This document shows, one piece after another, positions 29,770 to 38,180 of a DNA stretch of 42,404 bases (its first letter is position 1; every line of letters begins with the position of its first letter). Source of the DNA: JBBRWV01 sp038248985. Its GTDB lineage: Bacteria; Planctomycetota; Phycisphaerae; WQYP01. The translations under genes and the position numbers were made by a program. The notes under the pieces were generated by a model. That model ran no database searches. It was given only the letters and a program-made list of their open reading frames with translations, and was not told the origin of the DNA. The stretch is taken from assembly GCA_038248985.1 (NCBI GenBank), contig JBBRWV010000016.1, positions 1-42,404 of the forward strand, written 5' to 3'.

Positions 29770-32673
29770 CTAAACGACGAGGTTGACCATGCGGCCTTTG
29801 ATGTAGATTTTCTTTTTGGGTTCTTTGCCGGCGAGTTGTTTTTGAATTTCGGGGTCGGCGAGAGTGGTGGCGAAGATGGTGGAGTCGTCGGAATCGTGGG
29901 GGACGGAGATGCGCGAACGCAGCTTGCCATTGATCTGGACGGGGAGGTCGAGGGTGACATCAATGAGGAGGGCGGGGTCGTAGTTGGGCCAGGGGAGGGC
30001 GGAGATGGAGGACTGGGGACTGAGTGTTGAGGACTGAGTGAGGCGGGCGTGGACTTCTTCGGCGAAGTGCGGGGCGTAGGGTTCGAGGAGGCGGACGAAG
30101 GTGAGGGCGACTTCACGGGCGATCAGGTTGGGTGCCCCCCCGCTGCCGGCGGTAGGGGCGGATTTGCCGAGGAAGTTATTGAATTCCATCATGCCGGCGA
30201 TGGCGGTGTTGAAGCTCATGCGTTCGATGTCGTCGGTGACGCGTTTGATGAGTTTGTGAAGGGCGCGGCGGGTGGCGTCATCGGGCGCGGCATCGGTGAT
30301 TTTGGGATTGTCGTTCTCATCGAAGAGGTTGCGCCAGACGCGCTGGAGGAAACGGTAGACGCCTTCGACGCCGGCGGTGGACCAGGGTTTGACCTGTTCG
30401 AGCGGGCCCATGAACATTTCGAAGAGGCGGAGGGAATCGGCGCCGTAGTCGCGGATGACGTCATCGGGGTTGACGACGTTGCCGCGGGATTTGGACATTT
30501 TGAAGGAGCGGGCGTCGACGCGGAGGGAGTGGTCGGATTTGAGGACGAAGTGTTCGCCTTTCTTTTCGACCTGGGTGTCGTCGAGCTTGACGAGTTTGTA
30601 GCGGGGGTTGTCATCATCCATGGCGCGTTCGATTTCGGCGGGGAGATCGAGGGCGCTGAGATGCTGGCCGGTGGTGGTGTCTTCGATGATGGTGAATTCC
30701 ATTTCGCCGAGGATGAGGCCCTGGTTGACGAGTTTGCGGAAGGGTTCGTCGCTGCTGACGAGGGACCAGTCGTGGAGGACTTTGTGCCAGAAGCGGGCGT
30801 AGAGGAGGTGGAGGACGGCGTGTTCGACGCCGCCGACGTAGAGGTCTACCCCCCCACCGTTAGGGGCCAAGGAGCCGAGCCAGTATTTTTCGATTTGTGG
30901 ATCGACGAAGGCGTGGGTGTTGTGGGGGTCGGTGTAGCGGAGGTAGTACCAGCAGGAGCCGGCCCATTGGGGCATGGTGTTGAGTTCGCGGCGGGCGGGT
31001 TGGGCGCCGGGGGTGCTGGCAGGAACGACGCGGGCGAGGGAGGCGCCGGCACGGTCTTCGATGAGGACGTGGATGTTGACCCAGTCGTCGGCTTTGGAGA
31101 GGGGCGGGTCGATGGTGCCGGTGGGTTTGAAGTCGGCGAGTTCGGGGAGGGTGAGGGGGAGTTGATCGTCGGCGAGGCGGACGGAGGTGCCGTCCTGGAG
31201 ATGGATGATGGGAAACGGTTCGCCCCAGTAGCGTTGGCGGGAAAAGAGCCAGTCGCGGATTTTGTAATTGATGGTTTTTTTGCCGAGGGATTTTTCTTCG
31301 AGGAGGGCGGTGATTTTCTTTTTGGCATCCTGGGTGGGGAGGTTTTCGATCCAGGGGGAGTTGATGGCGAGGCCTTCGTCAGTGAAGGCTTCCTGCTGCA
31401 CATCGACCCTTGAGCCATCCAGCGGGGCGACGACCTGGAGGATGGGGAGTTTGAATTTGGTGGCGAACTCGTGGTCGCGATCGTCGTGGGCGGGGACGGC
31501 CATGATGGCACCTGTACCGTAGCCCATGAGGACGTAGTCGGAGATGAAGATGGGGATTTGGTTTTGGTTGACGGGGTTGATGGCGTAGGTGCCGGTGAAC
31601 TCGCCGGTTTTGCGGGTGTCTTCCTGGCGTTCGCGGTCGCTGCGCGAGGCGGCCCATTTGCGATAGGCTTCGACTTTTTCGCGTTGGTCGGCGGTGGTGA
31701 GGGTCAAAACAAGCGGGTGTTCCGGGGCGATGACCATATAGGTTGCGCCGTAAAGGGTATCGGGGCGGGTGGTGAAGACGGTGAGAGGAGACTGGAGATG
31801 GGCGATTTCAAAAGTGACTTCGGCACCTTCGGATTTGCCGATCCAGTTGCGTTGCATGTCTTTGAGGGAGTCGGACCAGTCGAGATTTTGGAGGCCGCCG
31901 ATGAGGCGTTCGGCGTAGGCGGTGATGCGGAGCATCCACTGGCGCATGGGTTTTCGTTCGACGGGGAAGCCGCCGACTTCGGATTTGCCGTCGATGACTT
32001 CTTCGTTGGCGAGGACGGTGCCGAGGCCGGGGCACCAGTTGACGGGGACTTCGGCTTCGTAGGCGAGGCGGAAGTTGGCGAGGATTTGGCGCTGGTCTGT
32101 GGGGGAGAGGGAGGACCAGTCATTGCCGATTGCCGATTGCCGATTGCCCATTGCGGGGAGGGGGCGTTTGCCCGATTCGAATTCGGCGATGAGTTCACTG
32201 ATGGGGCGGCCTTTTTGTTGGTGCTCGTCGAACCAGGTGTCGTAGAGTTTGAGGAAGATCCACTGTGTCCATTTGTAGTAGGTGGGATCGGTGGTGTCGA
32301 CTTCGCGGTCCCAGTCGTAGGAAAAGCCGAGGGATTGGAGTTGCCGGCGGAAGTGATGGATGTTTTTGGCGGTGGTTTCGCGGGGGTGGACATTGTTTTT
32401 GATGGCGTATTGTTCAGCGGGCAGGCCGTAAGCATCCCAGCCCATGGGGTGGAGGACGTTGAAGCCCTTGGCGCGTTTGTAGCGGGCGAGGATGTCGGTG
32501 GCGGTGTAGCCTTCGGGGTGGCCGACGTGGAGGCCCTGGCCGGAGGGGTAGGGGAACATATCGAGGGCGTAGAACTTGGGTTGGGCGGTGGAGGTGGAGG
32601 TGGCGTAGGTTTTATTTTGCAGCCAGAAAGCCTGCCACTTTTTTTCGATGGAAGCGGGATTGTAGCCGGGCAT
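29770..32673 (-). CDS. leuS: leucyl-tRNA synthetase
   Basis: Charges tRNA-Leu and edits in its CP1 domain. It has YPSGQGLHVGHPEGYT (class I HxGH motif at residues 49-52), WSDSLKDMQRNWIGKSEG, TTRPDTLYGATY (editing), the zinc/catalytic insert GSCWYYLRYTDPHNT, and FKMSKSRGNVVNPDD (KMSKS at about 725). The C-terminal part is the anticodon-binding helix bundle. At 967 residues it exceeds the usual 860-880. Part of the excess coincides with in-frame heptanucleotide repeats (encoding AMGNRQSAIGN near 173-185 and TQSSTLSPQSSIS near 877-889) and two G-run inserts. ATG 32673 with CGGAG 8 nt upstream is chosen over upstream ATGs to 32940. Confidence 0.96.
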   Translation of the reverse strand: MPGYNPASIEKKWQAFWLQNKTYATSTSTAQPKFYALDMFPYPSGQGLHVGHPEGYTATDILARYKRAKGFNVLHPMGWDAYGLPAEQYAIKNNVHPRETTAKNIHHFRRQLQSLGFSYDWDREVDTTDPTYYKWTQWIFLKLYDTWFDEHQQKGRPISELIAEFESGKRPLPAMGNRQSAIGNDWSSLSPTDQRQILANFRLAYEAEVPVNWCPGLGTVLANEEVIDGKSEVGGFPVERKPMRQWMLRITAYAERLIGGLQNLDWSDSLKDMQRNWIGKSEGAEVTFEIAHLQSPLTVFTTRPDTLYGATYMVIAPEHPLVLTLTTADQREKVEAYRKWAASRSDRERQEDTRKTGEFTGTYAINPVNQNQIPIFISDYVLMGYGTGAIMAVPAHDDRDHEFATKFKLPILQVVAPLDGSRVDVQQEAFTDEGLAINSPWIENLPTQDAKKKITALLEEKSLGKKTINYKIRDWLFSRQRYWGEPFPIIHLQDGTSVRLADDQLPLTLPELADFKPTGTIDPPLSKADDWVNIHVLIEDRAGASLARVVPASTPGAQPARRELNTMPQWAGSCWYYLRYTDPHNTHAFVDPQIEKYWLGSLAPNGGGVDLYVGGVEHAVLHLLYARFWHKVLHDWSLVSSDEPFRKLVNQGLILGEMEFTIIEDTTTGQHLSALDLPAEIERAMDDDNPRYKLVKLDDTQVEKKGEHFVLKSDHSLRVDARSFKMSKSRGNVVNPDDVIRDYGADSLRLFEMFMGPLEQVKPWSTAGVEGVYRFLQRVWRNLFDENDNPKITDAAPDDATRRALHKLIKRVTDDIERMSFNTAIAGMMEFNNFLGKSAPTAGSGGAPNLIAREVALTFVRLLEPYAPHFAEEVHARLTQSSTLSPQSSISALPWPNYDPALLIDVTLDLPVQINGKLRSRISVPHDSDDSTIFATTLADPEIQKQLAGKEPKKKIYIKGRMVNLVV
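30009..30043. repeat. in-frame heptanucleotide repeat in the leuS C-terminal region
   Basis: Plus strand heptads AGGACTG, GGGACTG, AGTGTTG, AGGACTG, AGTGAGG. It encodes TQSSTLSPQSSIS on the minus strand between the anticodon-binding helices and the final beta domain of LeuRS. The leuS frame is preserved on both sides. Confidence 0.7.
30135..30158. repeat. G-tailed mini-hairpin inside leuS
   Basis: On the minus strand CCCC-TA-CCGC-CGGCA-GCGG-GGGG: the same CGGCA loop as the alaS copy, with stem CCGC/GCGG instead of CCAC/GTGG, a compensatory change. It encodes PTAGSGGAP. Confidence 0.6.
30849..30866. repeat. second G-run insert in leuS
   Basis: Seven C then ACCGTTAGGGG on the plus strand; minus strand CCCCTAACGGT followed by seven G. 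It encodes APNGGGVD just before YVGGVEHAVLHLLYARFWHKV. It resembles the outer CCCCTA...GGGG part of the element at 30135 but lacks the CGGCA loop. Confidence 0.4.
32121..32155. repeat. in-frame heptanucleotide repeat in the leuS CP1-proximal region
   Basis: Five heptads on the plus strand: CATTGCC, GATTGCC, GATTGCC, GATTGCC, CATTGCG. It encodes AMGNRQSAIGN on the minus strand, shortly before the NWCPGLGTVLANEEV segment of LeuRS. It has different unit bases from the tract at 30009 but the same seven-base period. Confidence 0.8.
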
Positions 32674-32752
32674 TTGGGGGACTCCGTGAGGGTGCATGGT
32701 GTTGTGGGAGCGGATCGTCAACGATAATTGCAGCGAGGGGAAGCGACAAGGA

Positions 32753-32781
32753 ACAAAGCCTCCTTTTTGGGGAGGCTTTGT
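32753..32781 (-). terminator. probable terminator of the oxidoreductase gene
   Basis: ACAAAGCCTCC (32753-32763) and GGAGGCTTTGT (32771-32781) are perfect complements with a 7-nt loop, placed between the oxidoreductase stop (32825) and leuS. The U-tract on the minus strand is weak (TTTGTTCC), so termination may be partial. Confidence 0.55.
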
Positions 32782-32824
32782 GAAGTTGCCGATGCGTCGG
32801 GAGGAGAGGGCTGCGGGGGGCGGA

Positions 32825-34021
32825 TCAGATTTTCTGGAAGCTGGCGGACATATCGACTTCGGTTTTCTGGGTTTCGAGCGTTTTCTTGCCGGCGTATTTT
32901 TTGGCCATGTCGCTGATGAAGGCATCGTATTTGTCGCCATCGACGGGGAGTTCGACGGGGAGGCGGGTGAGGCCGGCCATCATCATGGCGTTGCCGATTT
33001 CGAGGCCGTTGACGCCTTCGGGTCCGGCGCAGAGGAGGTCGGAATTTTTGGTGTTGGCGCGGATGCCATTGATGAAATTCTGGGTGATGAACTGGTGTTC
33101 GCTGCCGTGGCGGTAGTTGTAGGGAATTTCCATGTTCCAAGTTTCGGGAGAGGTGAAGGCTTCGGGCGAGGTGCGGTTGACGATTTGAACATCCTGGCGC
33201 GTGCGGTGGAAGTAAATTTTGTTATTTTCGGCGACGATTTTACCGCGTGAGCCGCAGATTTCGAGGCGGTTGGTGCCGGGGGCTTCGCCGGTGGAGGTGA
33301 TGAAGTGGCCGATGGCACCGTTGGGGTATTCGAGGATGGCGGACATTTCGTCTTCGACTTCGATGGGGTGGGTTTTGCCGACGAAGCCGACGGCGGTGAT
33401 GCGGCTGGGCATGAGGCCGTTGACGACCCATTGGAGTAGGTCGAGGTTGTGGGGGCACTGGTTGATGAGGACGCCGCCGCCCTCGCCGAGCCAGGTGGCG
33501 CGCCAGCCGCCGGAGGCGTAGTAGGTCCAGGTGCGGAACCAGTTGGTGACGAGCCAGGTGATGCGGGTGATTTCGCCGAGTTCATCGGCCGTGATGAGTT
33601 CGCGGATTTTCTGGTAGAGGGGGTTGGAGCGTTGGTTGAACATGATGCCGAACTTGAGATCGGGGAATTTCTTAAGGGCTTTTTCGTAGGCGGCGATACC
33701 TTCGCGGGCGGCCTTGACGGAGACGGCGATGGGTTTTTCACAGAGGACGTGGATGTTTTTTTCGAAGGCGTCCATGGCGATGGGCATGTGATCATAGTGA
33801 GGTGTGGCGATGATGATGGCGTCGACGGTGCCGGAGTTGAGGAGCTCTTTGTGCGAGGTGAAGGTGGGGACGCCGGGGAGTTTGGTTTGCCACTGGGTGA
33901 ATTTGGCGGCGTTGAGATCGCAAAGCCCGGCGATGACGGCATTTTGAACCTGGGGAAAGTATGAGAGGTGGCCACAGCCCATATTTCCGAGGCCGACGAT
34001 GCCGATGCGAAGTTTTTGCAT
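32825..34021 (-). CDS. Gfo/Idh/MocA family NAD(P)-dependent oxidoreductase
   Basis: A 398-residue sugar or inositol-type dehydrogenase. The N-terminal Rossmann fold has GIVGLGNMGCGHL (about 7-19) and HVLCEKPIAVSVK, where the EKP lysine is part of the active site. The C-terminal alpha/beta domain has GGGVLINQCPHNLDLLQWVVNG, with the conserved Asp/His of the family (HNLDLL). No signal peptide or Tat motif is visible, so it is cytoplasmic. AAGGA lies 8 nt before the ATG. It is divergent from the GH35-like beta-galactosidase (gap 34022-34233), which suggests a joint role in using a galactoside-type sugar. The substrate is not predictable. Confidence 0.9.
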   Translation of the reverse strand: MQKLRIGIVGLGNMGCGHLSYFPQVQNAVIAGLCDLNAAKFTQWQTKLPGVPTFTSHKELLNSGTVDAIIIATPHYDHMPIAMDAFEKNIHVLCEKPIAVSVKAAREGIAAYEKALKKFPDLKFGIMFNQRSNPLYQKIRELITADELGEITRITWLVTNWFRTWTYYASGGWRATWLGEGGGVLINQCPHNLDLLQWVVNGLMPSRITAVGFVGKTHPIEVEDEMSAILEYPNGAIGHFITSTGEAPGTNRLEICGSRGKIVAENNKIYFHRTRQDVQIVNRTSPEAFTSPETWNMEIPYNYRHGSEHQFITQNFINGIRANTKNSDLLCAGPEGVNGLEIGNAMMMAGLTRLPVELPVDGDKYDAFISDMAKKYAGKKTLETQKTEVDMSASFQKI

Positions 34022-34082
34022 GGGTGGGGTCCTTAAAGGGGGTAACAGCGGTTAGGTGCAAATTACAGAACAAATAGGATAC

Positions 34083-34096
34083 GGGATTGGGGGTTG
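34083..34096. repeat. two-unit heptamer in the divergent gap
   Basis: GGGATTG then GGGGTTG, adjacent heptads differing at one position, in the promoter region between the oxidoreductase and GH35-like genes. The rest of the 34022-34233 gap is AT-richer and shows no confident promoter pair. Confidence 0.3.
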
Positions 34097-34233
34097 AGAA
34101 AAAAGTATGCGTGGCTGAAAGGTGGAAATTACGGCTGCGTGCAGGGGCGCGAGACGAAGATGGCGGTTGGGAGTAGAGTATCGAAGTCCGGTAGATAAAT
34201 CGTGATGGATGAAACGCTTCTGGAGATCGAGCC

Positions 34234-35835
34234 ATGCAATCATTGAAAAAAACAATTCCGAGTTTGCGCCGGCAGGGTCGGGCAACACAGTTGATCGTGG
34301 AGGGGAAGCCGTTCGTGATGATTGGTGGGGAATTGCACAATTCCAGCTCTTCGAGTTTGAAGTTCATGGAGCCGCATTGGGCGCGTTTGAAGGCGATGCA
34401 CTGCAATACGGTGTTGGCGGCGGTGTCGTGGGAATTGGTGGAGCCGGAAGAGGGGCGATTTGATTTTGAGTTGTTGACGGGGTTGGTGAAAGCGGCGCGG
34501 GAGCAGGGGCTGAAACTGATACCGCTGTGGTTTGGGACGTTGAAGAATTCTTTTTCGACCTATGTGCCGGCGTGGGTGAAGACGGATTTGCGGCGTTTTC
34601 CGCGGGCGAAATCGGCGGTTGGGCAGCGGCGCGGGGCAATCAGCGTGTTTTCGGTGGAGACGGTGAAGTGCGATGCGCGGGCGTTTGCGGCAGTGATGAA
34701 GCACTTGCGGGAAATCGATGCGGAAGAGCAGACGGTGGTGATGGTGCAGGTGGAAAATGAGGTGGGGATATTGGAGCAGGCGCGGGATTATTGCGAGGAG
34801 GCGGAGGCGGCATTTGGGAAAAATGTGCCGGCGGAATTGATGAGGTATTTGCAGGACCACCGGGCGGGATTGCGGGCGGAACTGCGGGGAGCGTGGGAAG
34901 GTACGGGGACGCGGGTGGATGGTACGTGGGCTGAGGTATTTGGGGAGACGGGCGAAGAGGTGTTTATGGCGTGGCATATGGGGAGTTTCGTGGAGACCGT
35001 GGCGGCGGCGGGGGCCAAGGAATATGCGTTGCCGATGTTTGCGAACGCATGGTTGACGGGCACGCCGCCGGGGGTGGCGGGAAAGTATCCTTCCGGCGGG
35101 CCGGTGTCGCGGATGATGGATGTGTGGAAGGCGGCGGCGCCGCATCTGTTTACACTGGCGCCGGATAATTACGATGAAGAGCCGTTTGCGGATACGTGCG
35201 CGGATTATTGCCGTGAGGATAATCCGCTGCTGATCCCCGAAGCGCGGCGGGATCATTACGCGCCGGCGTGCGTGTGGTACGCGGTGGCGGAGCACGATGC
35301 GATGTGTTTTGCGCCGTTTGGCATCGACAGTGTGGGGATGGAGGATCCGGCGATTATGAACATCGTGCAGGAAGGGATTGCGCGGCAGAACGCCACGGGA
35401 AATGCGCGGTTGCTGGCGCAGAGTTTTGGCGTATTGAATTCGATGATGCCGGTGATTGCGGAGCATCAAGGGAAGGGTACGATGATCGGCATACTTCAGC
35501 GGGAGGGACAGACGTCGGTGCAACGGGAGTTGGGCGAGTATGGGATGACGATTCATTTCAACGAGGAGCGGCGGCCGGGGATCACGCCGGCGGCGGGGCT
35601 GATTATTGCGACGGCGAAGGATGAGTTTTTGATTGCAGGGCATGGGTTCCGGGTGCATTTTTGGGTGAAGGGAAAGTCGGGGTACTGGGTGGAGTATCGG
35701 GCGATTGACGAGGGCGGGTTCGAGGATGGGAAGTGGGTGAGTTTGCGACGGCTGAATGGGGACGAGGGAAGCGTGCGGCTGCAGACGCGCGAGGTGGAAG
35801 TGCGGCGGGCGCAGTTGTTTGCGCTAGAAGTGTAG
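34234..35835 (+). CDS. GH35-like beta-galactosidase
   Basis: A 533-residue glycosidase that hydrolyses terminal beta-galactosides with retention. Residues about 15-350 form the TIM barrel: MIGGELHNSSSSS, WARLKAMHCNTVLAAVSWELVEPEEGRFDF, MVQVENEVG (acid/base E176) and LLIPEARRD (nucleophile E336). CVWYAVAEHDAMCFAPFGID continues the barrel. The last part (about 380-533) is a beta-rich domain like DUF5597, often fused to such enzymes. Both catalytic residues are present. No signal peptide is seen, so cytosolic. GGAG 8 nt before the ATG fixes the start. miaA follows after about 50 bp. Confidence 0.85.
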   Translation: MQSLKKTIPSLRRQGRATQLIVEGKPFVMIGGELHNSSSSSLKFMEPHWARLKAMHCNTVLAAVSWELVEPEEGRFDFELLTGLVKAAREQGLKLIPLWFGTLKNSFSTYVPAWVKTDLRRFPRAKSAVGQRRGAISVFSVETVKCDARAFAAVMKHLREIDAEEQTVVMVQVENEVGILEQARDYCEEAEAAFGKNVPAELMRYLQDHRAGLRAELRGAWEGTGTRVDGTWAEVFGETGEEVFMAWHMGSFVETVAAAGAKEYALPMFANAWLTGTPPGVAGKYPSGGPVSRMMDVWKAAAPHLFTLAPDNYDEEPFADTCADYCREDNPLLIPEARRDHYAPACVWYAVAEHDAMCFAPFGIDSVGMEDPAIMNIVQEGIARQNATGNARLLAQSFGVLNSMMPVIAEHQGKGTMIGILQREGQTSVQRELGEYGMTIHFNEERRPGITPAAGLIIATAKDEFLIAGHGFRVHFWVKGKSGYWVEYRAIDEGGFEDGKWVSLRRLNGDEGSVRLQTREVEVRRAQLFALEV

Positions 35836-35886
35836 CGGCGTTCGGGGGCGTGGCGGGAGCGGGGAAAGGGCGTATAGTGCGTGCGT

Positions 35887-36816
35887 ATGAGCAAGCCGAT
35901 TGTGATAGTTGGATGTACGGCGTCGGGGAAGAGCGACCTGGCGGAGGCGCTGGCGGAGCGGCTGGGCGGGCGGATCATGGCGGTGGATTCGATGCAGGTG
36001 TATCGGGGGATGGATATCGGGACGGCGAAACCGGATCAGGAGACGCGCGGGCGGATTCCGCATGTGATGGTGGATGTGTGCGAACCGTGGGAAGCGTATT
36101 CGGCGGCGCGGTTTGCGGCGGAGGCGCAGGGGTATCTGAGCGGCGAGGGGTCAGTGGTTTTGGTGGCGGGGACGATTTTGTATTTGCGGGCATTGTTGGA
36201 AGGTTTGTTTGAGGGACCCAGCGCGAATGAGGAGGTGCGGGGGCGGCTGGAGAAGGAGGCGGGGATGATGGGGGTGCCGGGGTTGCATAAGCGGCTGGCG
36301 GAAGTGGATGCCGTGGCAGCGGGGCGGATTCATGCGAATGATTTGCGTCGGATCGTGCGGGCGCTGGAGGTGTTTGAATTGACGGGCCAGCCGATCAGCA
36401 CGCTGCAGACGCAGTGGGCGAAGGATCACCCGCGGATGGAGGCGACGTTTATTGGGGTGCGGCGGGAAAAGGAAGCGTTGAATCGGCGGATCAATGCGCG
36501 CGTCAGAATGATGATGGAGCGGGGGTTGGTGGAGGAAGTGGATCGGCTGCGGAAGGATCCGCGGGGCTTTTCGGCAGAGGCGGCGTCGGGCGTGGGATAT
36601 CGGCAACTGCTGGAATATTTTGCGGGGAGGTGTTCATTGGAAGAAGCGGTGGAGCAGGTGAAGATTCAAACGCGGTACCTGGCGAAGATGCAGCGGACGT
36701 GGTTGAAGCGTTTTGTGGGGGTGACATGGCTGGATTTGAACGATGAGCAAAGTGGGCGTGACGTGGCGGATACGGCATTGCGGGTGATCGAGCAGGCGGA
36801 ACACGCAGATGGGTGA
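35887..36816 (+). CDS. miaA: tRNA dimethylallyltransferase
   Basis: Adds a dimethylallyl group to A37 of tRNAs reading UNN codons. It has P-loop GCTASGKS (residues 9-16), DSMQVYRGMDIGTAKP (34-49), LVAGTILYLRALLEG (a variant of the usual GGTGLYxxAL), RIHANDLRRIVRALEVFELTG, and KIQTRYLAKMQRTWLKRF near the end. The 309 residues are normal. ATG 35887 is used; GTG 35881 is in frame but less likely, with AAAGGG upstream. The stop is followed by the FGGY kinase ATG after only 4 bp, so they are translationally linked. Confidence 0.95.
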   Translation: MSKPIVIVGCTASGKSDLAEALAERLGGRIMAVDSMQVYRGMDIGTAKPDQETRGRIPHVMVDVCEPWEAYSAARFAAEAQGYLSGEGSVVLVAGTILYLRALLEGLFEGPSANEEVRGRLEKEAGMMGVPGLHKRLAEVDAVAAGRIHANDLRRIVRALEVFELTGQPISTLQTQWAKDHPRMEATFIGVRREKEALNRRINARVRMMMERGLVEEVDRLRKDPRGFSAEAASGVGYRQLLEYFAGRCSLEEAVEQVKIQTRYLAKMQRTWLKRFVGVTWLDLNDEQSGRDVADTALRVIEQAEHADG

Positions 36817-36820
36817 ATCC

Positions 36821-38143
36821 ATGAGAATCCTGGCGATTGATGTCGGCACATCGGCGGTGAAGGCGGGATATTGGGATGGGCGGCGGTTGGCGGCGACATC
36901 GCGGGTGGAACTGGCGGGGATGTATGCGGGGGATCGCGCGGAGATTGCGATGGGGAAAATCTTGCGGGCGGTGGAGGCGGCAGCGCGCGAGGTGATGGCG
37001 GGGAGAGGGGCCGTGGAGGTGATGGCGTTTGATGCGTTTTCGTCTGGAGTGGTGGGAGTGGATGCACGCGGCAAAACCGTATTTGGGGCGGTGACGCACC
37101 AGGATCGGCGGAGCGCGGCGGAGGCGCAGGAGATGGCGGCGGAGGTGGGCGAAAAAGATCTGCTGCGACGAGCGGGGAATTTGCCGTTTGCCGGGGGGAT
37201 TGGGAGTTCGACGTTGCGCTGGATGCGGAAGCATGAAAGGGCGCGGTTGAGCCGGTGCGCGTATGTGGGGCAGGCGTCATCGGTGATCGGGCGGCATCTG
37301 ACGGGGCGGTGGGTGATTGATCCGTCGCAGGCGTGCTTTCTGGGGTTGATGGATATTCGAAAGCGGCAGTGGGATCGCGGGCTCTGCGACCTGGTGGGCG
37401 TGAGTGAAGCGATGCTGCCGCGAGTGGAGTTTGCAGATGAGGTATTGGGGATGACGCTGGCCAAGGTGAGCGGGCGGATGGGGGTGAGAAGCGGCACGCC
37501 GGTGGTGGGTGGATTTGTGGATACGAGCGCCGCCGTGCTGAATACGCCGATGCAAGCGGGGCAGTTGGTACAGGCAAGCGGGACGACGGATGTGCTGGCG
37601 TTGTGCGTCGAGGGGGCGCGGCCGGCCGGGCATTTGTTGACGCGTCCCGTGGGCGTGGGAAGAGTATTTCCGGAGCGGTGGTTGAGTGTGAGCACGATAT
37701 CGAGTGCGGGCGGCGCGGTGATGTGGGCGCGGGAGGTGATGTTTGGGGAATTGGGGGATGGTGCGTTTGAAAAGGTTTTGCAGGGAGTGGTGAAGAAGAA
37801 AGAAGACGGTGAACTGGGGGTTGTTTGTGAGCCGTGGTTGGCGGGGGATCGTACGAGTTTGGCGGTGAAGAGGGGCAGCCTGAGCGGGTTGCATTTGGGA
37901 ACGACGCGTGAAGACATCTTGGGGGCGATCGTGGCGGGGTTGGCCAAAACGAGTGCGGAGCGCTATGCGGCATTGGCGCAAGTGCGGAAGATTGATCGAA
38001 CGATTTATACGATGGGCGGGGCCAAGACGCTGGCGGTGGCGATGCGGCGGGGATGGAGCGGGCGGCATCGTTTTGTGGAGATGCAGGGGGATGGATTGGC
38101 GGGGTTGGTGAAATTGGCGGAGCGGACGCTGGGGTTGGGATAA
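36821..38143 (+). CDS. FGGY-family carbohydrate kinase (xylulokinase-like)
   Basis: A 440-residue kinase that phosphorylates a sugar or polyol with ATP. The N-terminal domain begins RILAIDVGTSAVKAGYWDG, the phosphate-1 motif. AVTHQDRRS holds the sugar-binding Asp region, then DPSQACFLGLMDIRKRQWD. The second domain has PVVGGFVDTSAAVLNTPMQAGQLVQASGTTDVLAL (phosphate 2) and YTMGGAKTLAVAMRR (adenosine motif). It is shorter than typical xylulokinases (480-500), so a distinct substrate is likely. ATG 36821 has GGGTGA 5 nt upstream; ATG 36809 would overlap miaA. With the nearby GH35 and oxidoreductase it may serve sugar catabolism. Confidence 0.85.
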   Translation: MRILAIDVGTSAVKAGYWDGRRLAATSRVELAGMYAGDRAEIAMGKILRAVEAAAREVMAGRGAVEVMAFDAFSSGVVGVDARGKTVFGAVTHQDRRSAAEAQEMAAEVGEKDLLRRAGNLPFAGGIGSSTLRWMRKHERARLSRCAYVGQASSVIGRHLTGRWVIDPSQACFLGLMDIRKRQWDRGLCDLVGVSEAMLPRVEFADEVLGMTLAKVSGRMGVRSGTPVVGGFVDTSAAVLNTPMQAGQLVQASGTTDVLALCVEGARPAGHLLTRPVGVGRVFPERWLSVSTISSAGGAVMWAREVMFGELGDGAFEKVLQGVVKKKEDGELGVVCEPWLAGDRTSLAVKRGSLSGLHLGTTREDILGAIVAGLAKTSAERYAALAQVRKIDRTIYTMGGAKTLAVAMRRGWSGRHRFVEMQGDGLAGLVKLAERTLGLG

Positions 38144-38180
38144 AAAGTGGGGGCGCATGCTGAACGTCGCGGCGGGCATG

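Noticed and set aside
30049..32727. Two long plus-strand frames of about 450 and 420 codons
   Set aside because: Antisense of leuS, which is certain.
32674..32940. N-terminal extension of leuS to an upstream ATG
   Set aside because: Crosses the terminator hairpin at 32753-32781 and overlaps the oxidoreductase gene; ATG 32673 has its own ribosome site.
34240..35658. 472-codon minus-strand frame rich in Arg, His and Pro
   Set aside because: Antisense of the GH35-like gene; extreme composition.
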